From: Eretmocerus hayati
Lineage: Eukaryota; Arthropoda; Insecta; Hymenoptera; Aphelinidae
Length of the DNA: 64,000 nt
Direction: 5' to 3'
Assembly: GCA_029851415.1 (NCBI GenBank)
Contig: CM056742.1
Span: forward strand, 52,926,954 to 52,990,953
Shown: one piece after another, positions 32,813 to 43,500 of the stretch
Layout: each line of letters begins with the position of its first letter
How positions within the stretch are numbered: the first letter of the stretch is position 1
The notes under the pieces: model-generated
What the model was told of the DNA's origin: nothing
Database searches by the model: none
The model's input: the letters and a program-made list of their open reading frames with translations, nothing else
Translations under genes and position numbers: made by a program

Positions 32813-34870
32813 TTAGCGAGTGAAGTGATACATAGATTCGGTTCTCCCAAGATACGGGTATAGGTGAGGTGGTTTCGGTCTCATTACGATCTCTACATTT
32901 TCGTAAGTAGGATCCTGTTCAGTTTCGTTCTTTCCGTTGGGTGGTGGTTTACGTTGATGTCCGCGATTATTTGAGTCGTATTCTTGTTTTGCTGGTTCAT
33001 CGTTGGGCATTTTAGCCTTTTTCGTTCTATCAATTTTTTCCTCCTTGTAGTCTCTTCCCAGATGTATCAGAAGTTGTGTTATTGAGTTCCAAATTGCTCC
33101 TAGGACATGAATAGACCATCCGTATATACTGTACAGAGCGTAACTGTGAATGATCGTGTCAACACAGAGTTTAACAATTCTCAGAAATATGAAAAGGCCC
33201 ATACATCCTGCGCTGATGGATCCGAACGTCATGAATCGCATCCACATTTTTTCCCACGTTGTTGCCGCTAGTTGTTCCAAAGCACTTGCATCTAGGAGTC
33301 CCATCCCGGAAAGACTTCCTCCCAAGGTTTCTAGTCCTGCCACTCCTAGAGCCACGGAATTCAGAACCGAACCTCTTTCTAATGGGAACATTATGCGGTC
33401 TCGTAGTCTGCTTACATCAGCAGGCGAATACAATCCGCTGGTTGCTAGTTGTGCTGGGCTCATGTACTCGAAGGTTGGCGCTGTTTGAGGTTTCAAAGTT
33501 TCCGGGTCCCTTCCATAGAATATTTTCGGTGAAAATTGTGCCCAAGTGTTGTTGATGTAGTACATTGTGGGCATAAGGTGATTGCAAGGTACTTTCGTTC
33601 CCGTCCGGATGAGAATTCTTGTTCTAGGTGATAAGAAGTATTCCTCCGGCCCACGCCGTACTGGCAATTGTTGATAACAGTCTTCGGTGGGTCGCAGTGT
33701 TACAACTGTCTTAAGGCACTTTACGAGGTGTACAACCTCTCCTGCTAGAACTGCCATGTACCCAGGTGAGTCCTTAAGGCGGTATGCGAACTCATCCGGA
33801 GCTTGTGTCGCTATTGACAATGCGTTGTTTAGTACTTTCGTTTCAAGTTCACATTTATGTCGCAACAAATTGTAATACAAATTTGATATTTGTTTCCGGA
33901 TGTGTTTTTCAACATACAACAATTTTGAATTTATATATGCAAACATATCTATATTTTCTACAGCAACTTCTTTTGTTTTGCGAAAAGGCGGATTGAGTTG
34001 GTTTTCCATAACAAACAGTCTGGGGTGTTCGGTCCTGATGAACCGATATCCGCATATTTGCTTTTCTCCAGAGGTTGATAAGGCAAAGGTTACATCCTGG
34101 GATCCTAAAATATAGGTTACTTTGTGTCTGCTATTCATTTCCACCGTCTTGTTCACGTACCCGTCATAGAGGCTTGTGTAGCGGTTGAGTTCACAGAAGT
34201 CTAATGGTTCTAGGCTCCAAAAAGCGTAGCCTTGTGTCTGGTCGAAGCATTTTTCATCAGTGAATTTGCAAGTTGCTCCTGTCACCATATGGATTCTGTT
34301 AGCTTCTATGTCAACCGTAGCGTTATACGCATTGATGACGATCTCTGCGTGTCCAGCTACGACAGCTTTATCCCAGCTACCGTATTTGTCGCTGTATTCC
34401 GCTTCTTGGCATTTCCCTACGATTGAGGCATCACCTGCCAGGGATATCGGCTTACTTATGAATTCATTGAAAGGTATAACTCCAAGTAACGTTTTGCCAA
34501 TTTGGATGCTCCTTGTGGCATGGAGCTGTTCACATTCTTCCTTGTTCAGTTCTTTGTAATAGGTTAATTCTCCATTTTTTATCCTAGAGGCCCATGAGAG
34601 CGTGCCACAATGCGTGACTAATCTGAATATTTTGATTGCACACGTTATTACGTTAACTGTGGAGAACTCGTTGAGTTGTAAAACGTTAACATGAACCGTA
34701 GAAATGTTCAACTTCGGTGGTTCTATTTCACATTCGTCAACCTTTACAAGTGATATAGTTGTTAAGTTTGTAAGTTCTTCTCCACAATCGTAACCGACAA
34801 GATGTGTCTGAGTCAGGCTTGTCCAACATCCAAACAGGAAAAGAAAAATCACCATGTTGCGATCCTCCAT
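32813..34870 (-). CDS. second envelope glycoprotein, chuvirid-type resemblance
   Basis: About 685 residues from the ATG at 34870 (MEDRNMVIFLF), chosen because it gives a clean signal peptide (MVIFLFLFGCWTSLTQTH) and lies one base after an acceptor-like TTTCATTCCCACATCTAG; an ATG at 34903 is in frame. The ectodomain is Cys-rich, has several N-glycosylation sites and begins LVGYDCGEELTNLTTISLVK, a layout I associate with chuvirid and retroelement class III-like glycoproteins. Near the C-terminus comes a small-residue stretch (LGVAGLETLGGSLSG), a membrane segment (GCMGLFIFLRIVKLCVDTII) and a tail with Pro/Tyr motifs. It is intact and unrelated to the F-type env upstream. The family call needs a profile search. 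Confidence 0.65.
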   Translation of the reverse strand: MEDRNMVIFLFLFGCWTSLTQTHLVGYDCGEELTNLTTISLVKVDECEIEPPKLNISTVHVNVLQLNEFSTVNVITCAIKIFRLVTHCGTLSWASRIKNGELTYYKELNKEECEQLHATRSIQIGKTLLGVIPFNEFISKPISLAGDASIVGKCQEAEYSDKYGSWDKAVVAGHAEIVINAYNATVDIEANRIHMVTGATCKFTDEKCFDQTQGYAFWSLEPLDFCELNRYTSLYDGYVNKTVEMNSRHKVTYILGSQDVTFALSTSGEKQICGYRFIRTEHPRLFVMENQLNPPFRKTKEVAVENIDMFAYINSKLLYVEKHIRKQISNLYYNLLRHKCELETKVLNNALSIATQAPDEFAYRLKDSPGYMAVLAGEVVHLVKCLKTVVTLRPTEDCYQQLPVRRGPEEYFLSPRTRILIRTGTKVPCNHLMPTMYYINNTWAQFSPKIFYGRDPETLKPQTAPTFEYMSPAQLATSGLYSPADVSRLRDRIMFPLERGSVLNSVALGVAGLETLGGSLSGMGLLDASALEQLAATTWEKMWMRFMTFGSISAGCMGLFIFLRIVKLCVDTIIHSYALYSIYGWSIHVLGAIWNSITQLLIHLGRDYKEEKIDRTKKAKMPNDEPAKQEYDSNNRGHQRKPPPNGKNETEQDPTYENVEIVMRPKPPHLYPYLGRTESMYHFTR

Positions 34871-34871
34871 T

Positions 34872-36923
34872 CTAGATGTGGGAATGAAATTTTGTTTGAG
34901 CATTCTGTTCTTGACGTAGTGAATTGTAATTATAATCGTTTACTTGTCTGGAAGATTGGCCATGAATGGGCATGGTATGCCGGCTGTCACGGTCGCTTCT
35001 AGGAATATGGAGGATTCTGGGTTCATCGTACCTCACTTCTGTTTCAAATGGAGCATCCATTCGTGATAAAGTGTCGAAATTTTCGTGAGTTGATCTTTTA
35101 GCAGGTTTACTGTACGAAGGCTCTTCGCTCAAAGTTGCTCTACGGTTATCGTAATAGAATTGGTAGAATATTTTGTCCGTGGGGACGTGAACTTCGGCTC
35201 TATTGAGATATTGAAGAGGTCCTGTTTGACAACTACCATTCCTCAGTAAATTTAGTCAAGCTTGTCTTATCCAATAAGCCGTTGTTATAATGCTCAAAAT
35301 TAAACCAGTTGCTATGAGAATGAAAACAAAGTTTGTTAAGATCAGGTTAAACAATTTTTGGTAGCTTTCGACATCTTCAACCTCATTTTTGATTTGATTT
35401 TCTATTTCCCAAAGACTCTCGAATGAATTATTGTGTATCTCTCGGTCACGAAGCTTTTTATGGATTCGAGATTGGATCTCTCTAGGTAATAGCTTTTTGA
35501 TATTTAGTGAAACATCCGGTATAATGATTTTATTGTTATTTTGAGGACCCACTCGAGCAACGAGACGGTATCTGTTAGAAACGGCTCTACAGTTGGGGCT
35601 AAGTTTTAGGAGTCCCGTCCCATTCAATATTATTTGAGATGTCCTGTTTCGACCCTTACACGATAGAATTAAGCCTTCGATATCTGGCATTGAATATATC
35701 CAGTCATATTCTGAGTCTATTTTGACAAACTGAGGGGTATTATTCGAACTAACTCAAACATCGCAATGATGGTATGCGTCTTCGTTTGGTGTTTTTAATG
35801 AAGTATGTTCACAAGAAGTATTCGTTCCTAGGGTGGATAAAGGTTGTTCCCAAATACAGCAGATGTATTTTGTGAGCTTTTTGCATTTGTCAAATTGTTT
35901 GCTATCCATACCGTACTCCGCACCATTTGCATTTATCCCTATAAATTCCTTGCGGGGTCTTACAAAGGTTGATAATTGTTTGTGATTCACGAATTGTATG
36001 GAAGTCATTGACTGTATGCGATAAAATTCAAAGTCAATGGGTGCTACTAACGGAATTTCTAGTTCAAGAATGTAATGTAATCCGACATTCCCTGCACAAA
36101 GTTTCATAAGATCCGTTAGGCGGTCTATCTGTGTTACATTCGCGGTGGTTGGGAATTCATATGGTCCGGACAGATGGTTGATCTGTTCTATTACATCAGT
36201 CATTTGATCATCGGAGATCAAGCTTGGATGAAGACGGTTATTTTTGACGGTGAATATAATGTCCAGGACTCTGTCGCAAATGCTATTAAACAGGGTTATC
36301 CCTTCTTCCATCCTGTAGAACAAGCTATCAACCGTCGTCGTGAAACTTCCACACTTCTCAATCTCTACGGAGTCATTCAATAAAATTCGGAAATTGTTAA
36401 ACAGTTCGGCTGTTTTATTGTGAAGTACCGTGACTCTATCTATTAGTTTTCCGAGATGCGAAATAACTATTAACGTTCGATTTTGTTCCAAACGCAGTGA
36501 ATTTTCCTCAATTTTGTACATGTGCCTTATTTTCTGCATGTAAAATTTTTTGATATCGATAGGCATTGATTCCATTATTCTAGTGAAACTGTCATACACA
36601 TTCTTCCTAAACACCCGATTTTGTTCCATTTTGTAAGTTATATCGGCAATTTTACTCTCTATCCGGGTGCACTGTTCGTGGTTTCCGGAACACTCTTCTT
36701 GGATCTTTTTGAAAATATCCAAATACATCCCATAACCTTGCTCTATAGGTTTCATATTGATGACAATGGTGAGTTTCCAATGGCTTTCGAAAAATCTCAA
36801 ATTTCGTAATTGCTCGTAATAAATTCCGGGGTTCCGATATATTTTAGTCAATTTGTAGCCATGGTCTGTGTGGTTTCCGACTGCACAACCGACGATGAGT
36901 AATAGGATATTCAAGAGCTTCAT
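34872..36923 (-). pseudogene. env: baculovirus-F/errantivirus-type envelope protein, two in-frame stops
   Basis: A frame of 684 codons from ATG at 36923 to TAG at 34872, interrupted only by TGA at 35754-35756 and at 35256-35258. It has a signal peptide (MKLLNILLLIVGCAVG), an N-terminal segment typical of F-like Env (IYRNPGIYYEQLRNLRFF), coiled-coil-like heptads, a Cys-rich C-terminal ectodomain, one membrane span at about residues 510-532 (NFVFILIATGLILSIITTAY) and a long cytoplasmic tail. I see no obvious furin site. Such proteins mediate membrane fusion for entry. An acceptor-like TTTCTCAACTTACAG ends 11 bp upstream of the ATG, as expected for a spliced env mRNA. Confidence 0.75.
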
Positions 36924-36965
36924 CCTTAATCTGTCTGTAAGTTGAGAAATTTTACTTTAAGTACT

Positions 36966-38387
36966 TCATTCGTTATCTCGAAGAAAATAAGCTATCCTTT
37001 CGATTACGGGGATGGGGAAAACATTCCGGAAAGTTTGAATGAGTTTCTTTTCGCAGGTCTCATGGAATTCTCGAAGTTTTAGTGAGCTTACTAGTTTACT
37101 CGCGAGAATTTTATAGAAATGGGGAAATTCAACCTTAATGTCTATGGCTCCTATTTTGCGTATGATTCTTTTATCTCTCATGATATTCGCGGCAAATTCT
37201 TCTGGTTTCTCGAAAATGTCTAGCAACGCGCGGTTTTGGCCAAACTTAAAGTCTCTCATTTTTTCTACTTCTTCGTGAAATTGAACAAACTGGAGAGTTG
37301 ATTCGCCCTCTGAAAATATTAAGTCTCTGTCAACGAGAGATACATGTCCTCCCGTCGTTCCTAAACGGACCCTTTCTCTGATTATCCAGTAACTCTCGGG
37401 GACAAGCACAGGACATAAATAGAAAAAGAGAATTATGTATCCCGGGTTAGGATAAAGTCTAGCACATCTTGCTAAGAGCGTTTTGATTTACAATTCCTGT
37501 CTGCGGTTGTATGCTATAAGTAAGGCTGATAAATTGTCATTACGAGTCTCGTCTACTCTTGCCCCCTTTCCTATCAAATATTTCGTGAAATGATGACTTT
37601 GATATTCTACGGCTCCCATGAGGGGAGTCTCTCCTTCAAGGTTCCTAGCGTTAACATTTGCTCCCTGTTCGATGAGGAAAAAGGGTAATTTCCTTTTGAA
37701 ACTCCTGATCGCAAGGTGCAATGGTGAGTCTCGCACTCTATCTAATGCATTGACCTGCAACTCTAGGTCTAGCAGTACACCAGCTACGGCAGGATCATTT
37801 TCTCGAGAGGAATAACATAGATAATGCAATGCATTCCGTTCCATGTAGTCTGTAGCCTCGGGGTCAGCCCCGTTTTCAAGTAATATTCGAATAATGTCGA
37901 TGTTTGCACTACTAGCTGCTTCTAAAAATGGCGTGGTGCCCCAGTCGTCAGAGGCGTTTACTTCAGCTCCTCTCTCAATTAAAGACTTAACCATGTCGTA
38001 ACAATCGCTCTTACATGCCACGTGCAACATGGTGCCTCCCGTTGCACCCTGTGCATTCACGTTTACCCCTTTGTTGAGCAACAATTCCATAATGTCTGTC
38101 ATTTCTTCATGCATTAGGCACCAGCAAAGGTATACAAAATTTTGCTCGCTTATGTCCCCGATTGTATCTACTAGTAGTTTACACATTGCTCGATCCCGAT
38201 TCCGAACAGCTAGTCCTGATAACGTTTTAAAATTCTTCCTGTTCAAGGCTGTCGGATCTTGTTGAAGAATATTTTTGAAGGTGTCTAATTTCGAATGCCG
38301 TACCGCCTTCCGAATTGAACAATCGCCATTACGACCGCGGTCAAGTTGAAGGATGCTATTCCAATTTTCGTTGCGGTTCCCTGCCAT
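36966..38387 (-). pseudogene. ankyrin-repeat protein 2 with PRANC/F-box-like tail, one in-frame stop
   Basis: 474 codons from ATG at 38387 (MAGNRNENWNS) to TGA at 36966, with one TAA at 37488-37490. Several ankyrin repeats are clear (GGTMLHVACKSDCYDMVKSL, GTTPFLEAASSANIDIIRIL, DSPLHLAIRSF, GETPLMGAVEYQ). The C-terminal 130 residues end in a helix with FPIPVIERIAYFL, similar in layout to the PRANC/F-box-like tail of poxviral and some parasitoid-wasp ankyrin proteins, which link targets to ubiquitin ligases. An acceptor-like ATGTCTCTTACAG lies 6 bp before the ATG. It is paralogous in layout to the gene at 38659-40176. Confidence 0.7.
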
Positions 38388-38658
38388 TCTGGTCTGTAAG
38401 AGACATATGATTGAAGATTCAGTCCAGGAATTTCGGAGAAATTTACGGGTTTCATACTAAATTGTGTCGATTCATGTAGGGAAGTGGTATTGTCATAACG
38501 TTGTCTGTACCCGAAGGATCCTAACTAAATTTCAATTTATTTGTTGACCTACGTCCGTACCGTCATATATCTACCCTGTGAATTTCGAGCTCTTATCCTA
38601 CAATTCGTATTTTCGTCCGCCCCTTCATGATGAGGGAGAACCATATCTTGGAATCGCG

Positions 38659-40176
38659 TCATAATTCTTCAAGAGGCTGCCACGGTGATTCTGCTCCCTC
38701 TGGCTCCATGGAACAAGCGCGGAAGTATATCATCTTCCTTTGTATTGGGTCCGGTAAAAATTTGGCCACATCCTTGATTTCGGCTTCGGCCCTCGCCCAT
38801 TTCTTTGCGAACGTAATTCTTCCTATGAAAAACGTAACATCTTCATTCCCGAGCCTCTGTTGGATCTCTTCCCAATCGCTTTTGACTATTTTCCAGTCCT
38901 TTATTATGTTCCTAGACAATATATTTCCTAGGCGAATCGCATCGTTCATCTTCTGCATTATGTCCTGTTCTCTTACTACCGCGATGAATCTATCCAGTTC
39001 TCTTTCAGTGAGGGAGATTGCGTGCCCGACCAATCCGGCTATAGTGGCCTGAATATGGTACCCGTATATGAAAGTCACGAAAGGGTTGTGTGTGTCAATT
39101 TCCAGGAAGTTAAAGGATGGGTCTATAAAGGGAGTGGCTCTTTCGACCAACGTGTAGAAAAGGAATGGCCACGATACCGTTTGGAACGCTATTTCGCCAA
39201 CTGTAACGCCATCCACTATAGCTTCTCTTGCCTTGTAACCCTTGTCGAGTAAGAATTGGAATACCGCTTCTGATGATCTCCGTACAGCATGGTGCATTCC
39301 CTTTTTCCAACATCGATCCAGATCGAGTCCACAGTTTATAAGAATTTGGATTGTCTTTACATCGTCAAATCGCACGGCAGACAGAAATGGAGTTTCCTGT
39401 GACAAGTTTTCGTCTTCGGAGCTTGCCCCATGATTCAACATCTACTTTAATAATGCTTCTCTATCCAGTTCACGCATTGTTGAAACGTAATGAATGGGAT
39501 AATGGCCAAGCTGACTCGGACGTCTCAAGTCACATTTGTAATCTATGAGAAGATCGACAATTTCGATACATATAGCTCTCAGAGCTTGAATGATCGGTGT
39601 TTGTAGGTGATCCCCTCCAGCTCCGTTTGGGTCGGCTCCTTCTTTCAATAGCAGTCGAACCATTTCGACGTCCAGGTGCTCAATTGCAGCTGTAAGTGGC
39701 GTCCGACCATTGTCATCTGCGATGTTTATATCGTATCCCTGCCGAATCATGTGTGTCACTGCGTATTGGGATCCTGACACTACGCCCGTGATCAGTGGTG
39801 GTTCCCCGCTATTCAAGTCGAGCACGTCATATCTATTCAAAAATCCTAGAATGTTGTCTCCATTCCATGACTGGTATTGATCCTTAGTCGCTTCCATAAC
39901 TAGCTCTATATAATCTGATCTTGACAAGGTCGTGCATAGTCGGGTGATGATCGCTATGTACTCCTCGTCCATATCATAACTGATATCCAATATGTTCTCG
40001 AATATGTCTTTGTGGTCGTAATGAACTGCCTCGACCATCAGCTGCAACCTTTTGGTTGGGTTCAGGTATACGGCATTTTCTACTCCGTTGATGTTCAAAC
40101 TTCCAGAAGTGATCATCTTACTGATCTCCGCATAATATATGTCCATGAGAGATAGGTTCATCCGGCTTATATCCAT
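38659..40176 (-). pseudogene. ankyrin-repeat protein 1 with PRANC/F-box-like tail, one in-frame stop
   Basis: 506 codons from ATG at 40176 (MDISRMNLSLMDIYY) to TGA at 38659, with one TAG at 39442-39444 inside an ankyrin repeat. Repeats include GRTPLTAAIEHLDVEMVRLL, LQTPIIQALRAICIEIVDLL and ETPFLSAVRFDDVKTIQILI. The C-terminus has a long helical region closing with FLPDPIQRKMIYF, which resembles an F-box/PRANC helix. The ATG follows an acceptor-like GTGTTATTTCAG directly. It lies about 330 bp downstream of pol. Ankyrin-PRANC proteins redirect ubiquitination in poxviruses; that role here is inferred. Confidence 0.7.
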
Positions 40177-40509
40177 CTGAAATAACACTTATGGATAACA
40201 CCCGAGAACCCAATCAGATCTTCGTGCATGCTCGATCACCACTTATCGAAGTTTCTGTCTCGCCCTCGGTTGGTGCGTCTACATCGTCAGTCTGTTAATG
40301 TGTCGGGTCATTGTCAGTAAGTATTGGTGTAAGTGTAGCGGCTCATGTAAAAACATATTTTCGGATCATATTTACCTTTGATTTCCTTGTACAATGGGAT
40401 TGGAAGTAGTGTGGTCTTGTTGCCTTGGTTTTGGGCAATGTTCCAAAAATTATCTCTACCCTCCCTTTTTTGTGGGGTTTACCTGAAAATATAATATCCT
40501 AATGATTAT
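40177..40509 (-). other. pol-ankyrin spacer with splice-acceptor-like sites
   Basis: No coding frame. Contains TATTATATTTTCAG (about 40485) and GTGTTATTTCAG (ending 40177), both usable-looking 3' splice sites on the minus strand. Confidence 0.45.
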
Positions 40510-43500
40510 CTAAGTATTTTCATCCTCGCTTATATATGAAATTCTCAATCTATTAACGTGAACTATTTTAGTTTTATTCCTATCTCTAACTAATTGTATT
40601 TTTGCGTTATCTTTCTTGATCATGTCTATAACTATATAGGGGCCTTCGTATTGGTCTCCAAATTTATGGATTTTCCCACCTTTAAGGAGCCACACTGAGT
40701 CTCCTATCTGAAAATTACGTGGATTTACCCGCTTATCAAAGTAGTATTTCATACGAAATTTGCTATCGATAAGTCTTTCTCTAGCTAATCCCTGAATTTC
40801 GTGTAATCTAGTGGTAAGATCGATCAAATAATTGTCATAAGTTGGCAATCTATCCTCCGGCTCTAAGGGGTCACTAGATGGGGTCCTAGCTAGCCTTCCA
40901 TGTACTAATTCGAAGGGGGTGTGGGCCAGAGATTCGTGAAAACTCGTATTGTATGAATACGATGCAAGATCCAACCAGCTATCCCACTCCTCGTCCTTAC
41001 TAATGAATGATTTCAAGTATTCTCCGAGCACATGGTGTGATCTCTCGATCGATCCGTTAGCCTATGGGTGAAGCGCCGTTGTCCGGTACTGCTGAATTCG
41101 AAACTTCTTCGCTACTCTCTTCATAAGGTTGCTGAGGAACTTCGTACCTTGGTCTGTGCGTACTGCAACTAGTGCTCCGAAAGTGCAGATGAACCTCTTT
41201 ATGAAGCCATCTGCTACTGACTTTGCTGTGGCATCAGGAAGAGCTATAGCCAATGAATATTTAGTCAGAAGACATTGGATCGTCAAGATATTGTCATGGC
41301 CGTTCGCTGTCCTCGGGAACGGTCCAACGATATCCATAGCGACTTTCTCGAACGCTGTCGTGGGTGTATCGGTAATCACCATCGGATTCTTGGTCTTAAC
41401 TCGAACTAGTTTCTTAAGCTGGCATGATAGACATCGTCTTATAAATTGTTGCACATCATGTTTCATATTTTCCCAGTTGAATTCGTGCCGAATGCGTTTA
41501 TAAGTTTTGTTGACACCTTTATGTCCCCCAGCTGCAGAGCAGTGGATTGTCTCGATGATTTTACTCCGTTCCTCTACCTTAGGATATTTGACAATGCCTT
41601 TGCAAATTATGATCTTTACATCAACTCCTTTCAAAATGTTTCTCAATTTAATCATGACATCGCTCCACAGGATATTTTCTACCCGAATGCTCTCTGCTAT
41701 ACTGATGGATCTGAGCTGTTCTTTCTCTATTACATTTTTGAAGTTCTTGAATCCCATGGTGATATTTGAATCAATAACCGTCAAACCTTCTTTGTCGGTT
41801 CCTCGAATCGGTACAATAAGATGTAGCTTGTTGCTGTGGCGTACCATAGTGATCTCGCCAACTTCCAGATGGGAAAATTTTGGCAGCTCTCCCCTATCTT
41901 TTAGATCCCTCGATCCGTTGTCGCAGGGTTCTCCGGCAGTACTGACAAAATACATGTAATTATCCTTCCTCATGAATAATTTTTCTCTACTCTCCACAAA
42001 TATTTTTCCAACTACTCTCTTCTCTCTTGGATGAGTATCCGTCCGTTCATGCGAATCGTCAACGGAGTTCTGTTCTGCTGGCAACTCTTGCATCTGGTTC
42101 GGTTCCATTTCCGGAGGGTCATGATCACCCGTATCCACTGTTCCAAAATTATCGTTATCGAATCCTGGACCTTCACCAGGTGTGTCTAGACTACTGATCG
42201 CTTGCTCTATGATTCCTGGATGTAAATCCTCTTCCGTTGAAGGCATATTCCCTGTTTCAGCCTCCCCTCTATGACTCGGCTTATCCCGTTTGGGGGCCTT
42301 GGGTCGTTTTTCGTTGTAATTTGGTCGCTCTAATTTTCCTGCTCGCGTTCGGGTTTCAATGGGAAAAATAGGGTTGGGGTCAGGCTCCACGGGGTTCCTA
42401 GAAAGCGCATCAGCGTTAACGTTGAGTTTTCCAGCTTTATATATGATTGAGTACTGGAACTCACTCATCTTAATCCTCCATCTTGTCACTCGAGAGTTGG
42501 AATCCTTGGTGTTTTGGAACCACACCAATGGTTTGTGGTCGGTCACTATTGTAAATTGTCTGCCGATCAGGTGATGTCTCCAATGGCGTACGCAATACAC
42601 CATCGCAAGAGCCTCGAGCTCATGAATTGGATATTTCATTTCAGCTGAGTTTAACAGGCGTGATGTGTACGCAATAGGCCTGTCATTATCTAATTCACCT
42701 TGGGACAATATACCTCCAATAGCCCAGAGGCTCGAGTCAGTGGTCACGTAGAAATGCTTAGAAAAATCAGGGTGAATCAACACAGGATGCTCACACAGCT
42801 TCTCTTTAAGTATTTCAAAAGCGGAATTTTCATCGTCACCCCATATGAAGGGTACATCTTGTTTGAGTAAATTACTCAGCGGTTTGGGAATCCTCGAGAA
42901 ACCCTGAATGAATCGTCTGTAGTATCCAGCTAGTCCAAGAAACTGGCGAATATTTTTGACATTCTTCGGGACGGGAAATTTCCGAACGCATTCGACCTTA
43001 CCGGGGTCAGGTCTGACTCCTTCCTTGCTAATCAAGTGTCCTAGATACGTCACCTCTTCTTTGAAGAATACACACTTATCTGGTTGGAGTTTGAGCTCAT
43101 GTTTCTCGCAACGGTCGAGAAATTTAGCACACTTCTCGTCGTGTTCGTTTTTGGTTTTCGCAAAGATACAAACATCGTCGATGTGGGCGTGAAGGATAGA
43201 TCCTTGTAAATCAATTAGTATGTTATCTATTGCTTTCTGAAAAGTGGAGAGGGCAGACACTAAGCCAAACGGTAGCCGTTTGAACTGGAATTTTCCATAC
43301 CTGGCTAAAAATGAGTTCTTCGCTTGATCTTCTTCGTGAACCTCTATCTGGCGAAATCCTGAAGCCAAGTCAAATACAGAGAAGTATCGTGCTCCATGCA
43401 GCTGATCCAGTATCTCCTGGATGTTGGGTATAGGGTAGGTAAACGCTATAGTCTTTTTATCAAGCTCCCTGAAGTCAATAACCATCCTGTATCTCTTATT

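Noticed and set aside
33150..33488. Plus-strand frames between 31747 and 35002
   Set aside because: They are shadows of the minus-strand glycoprotein, Cys-rich protein and IAP genes.
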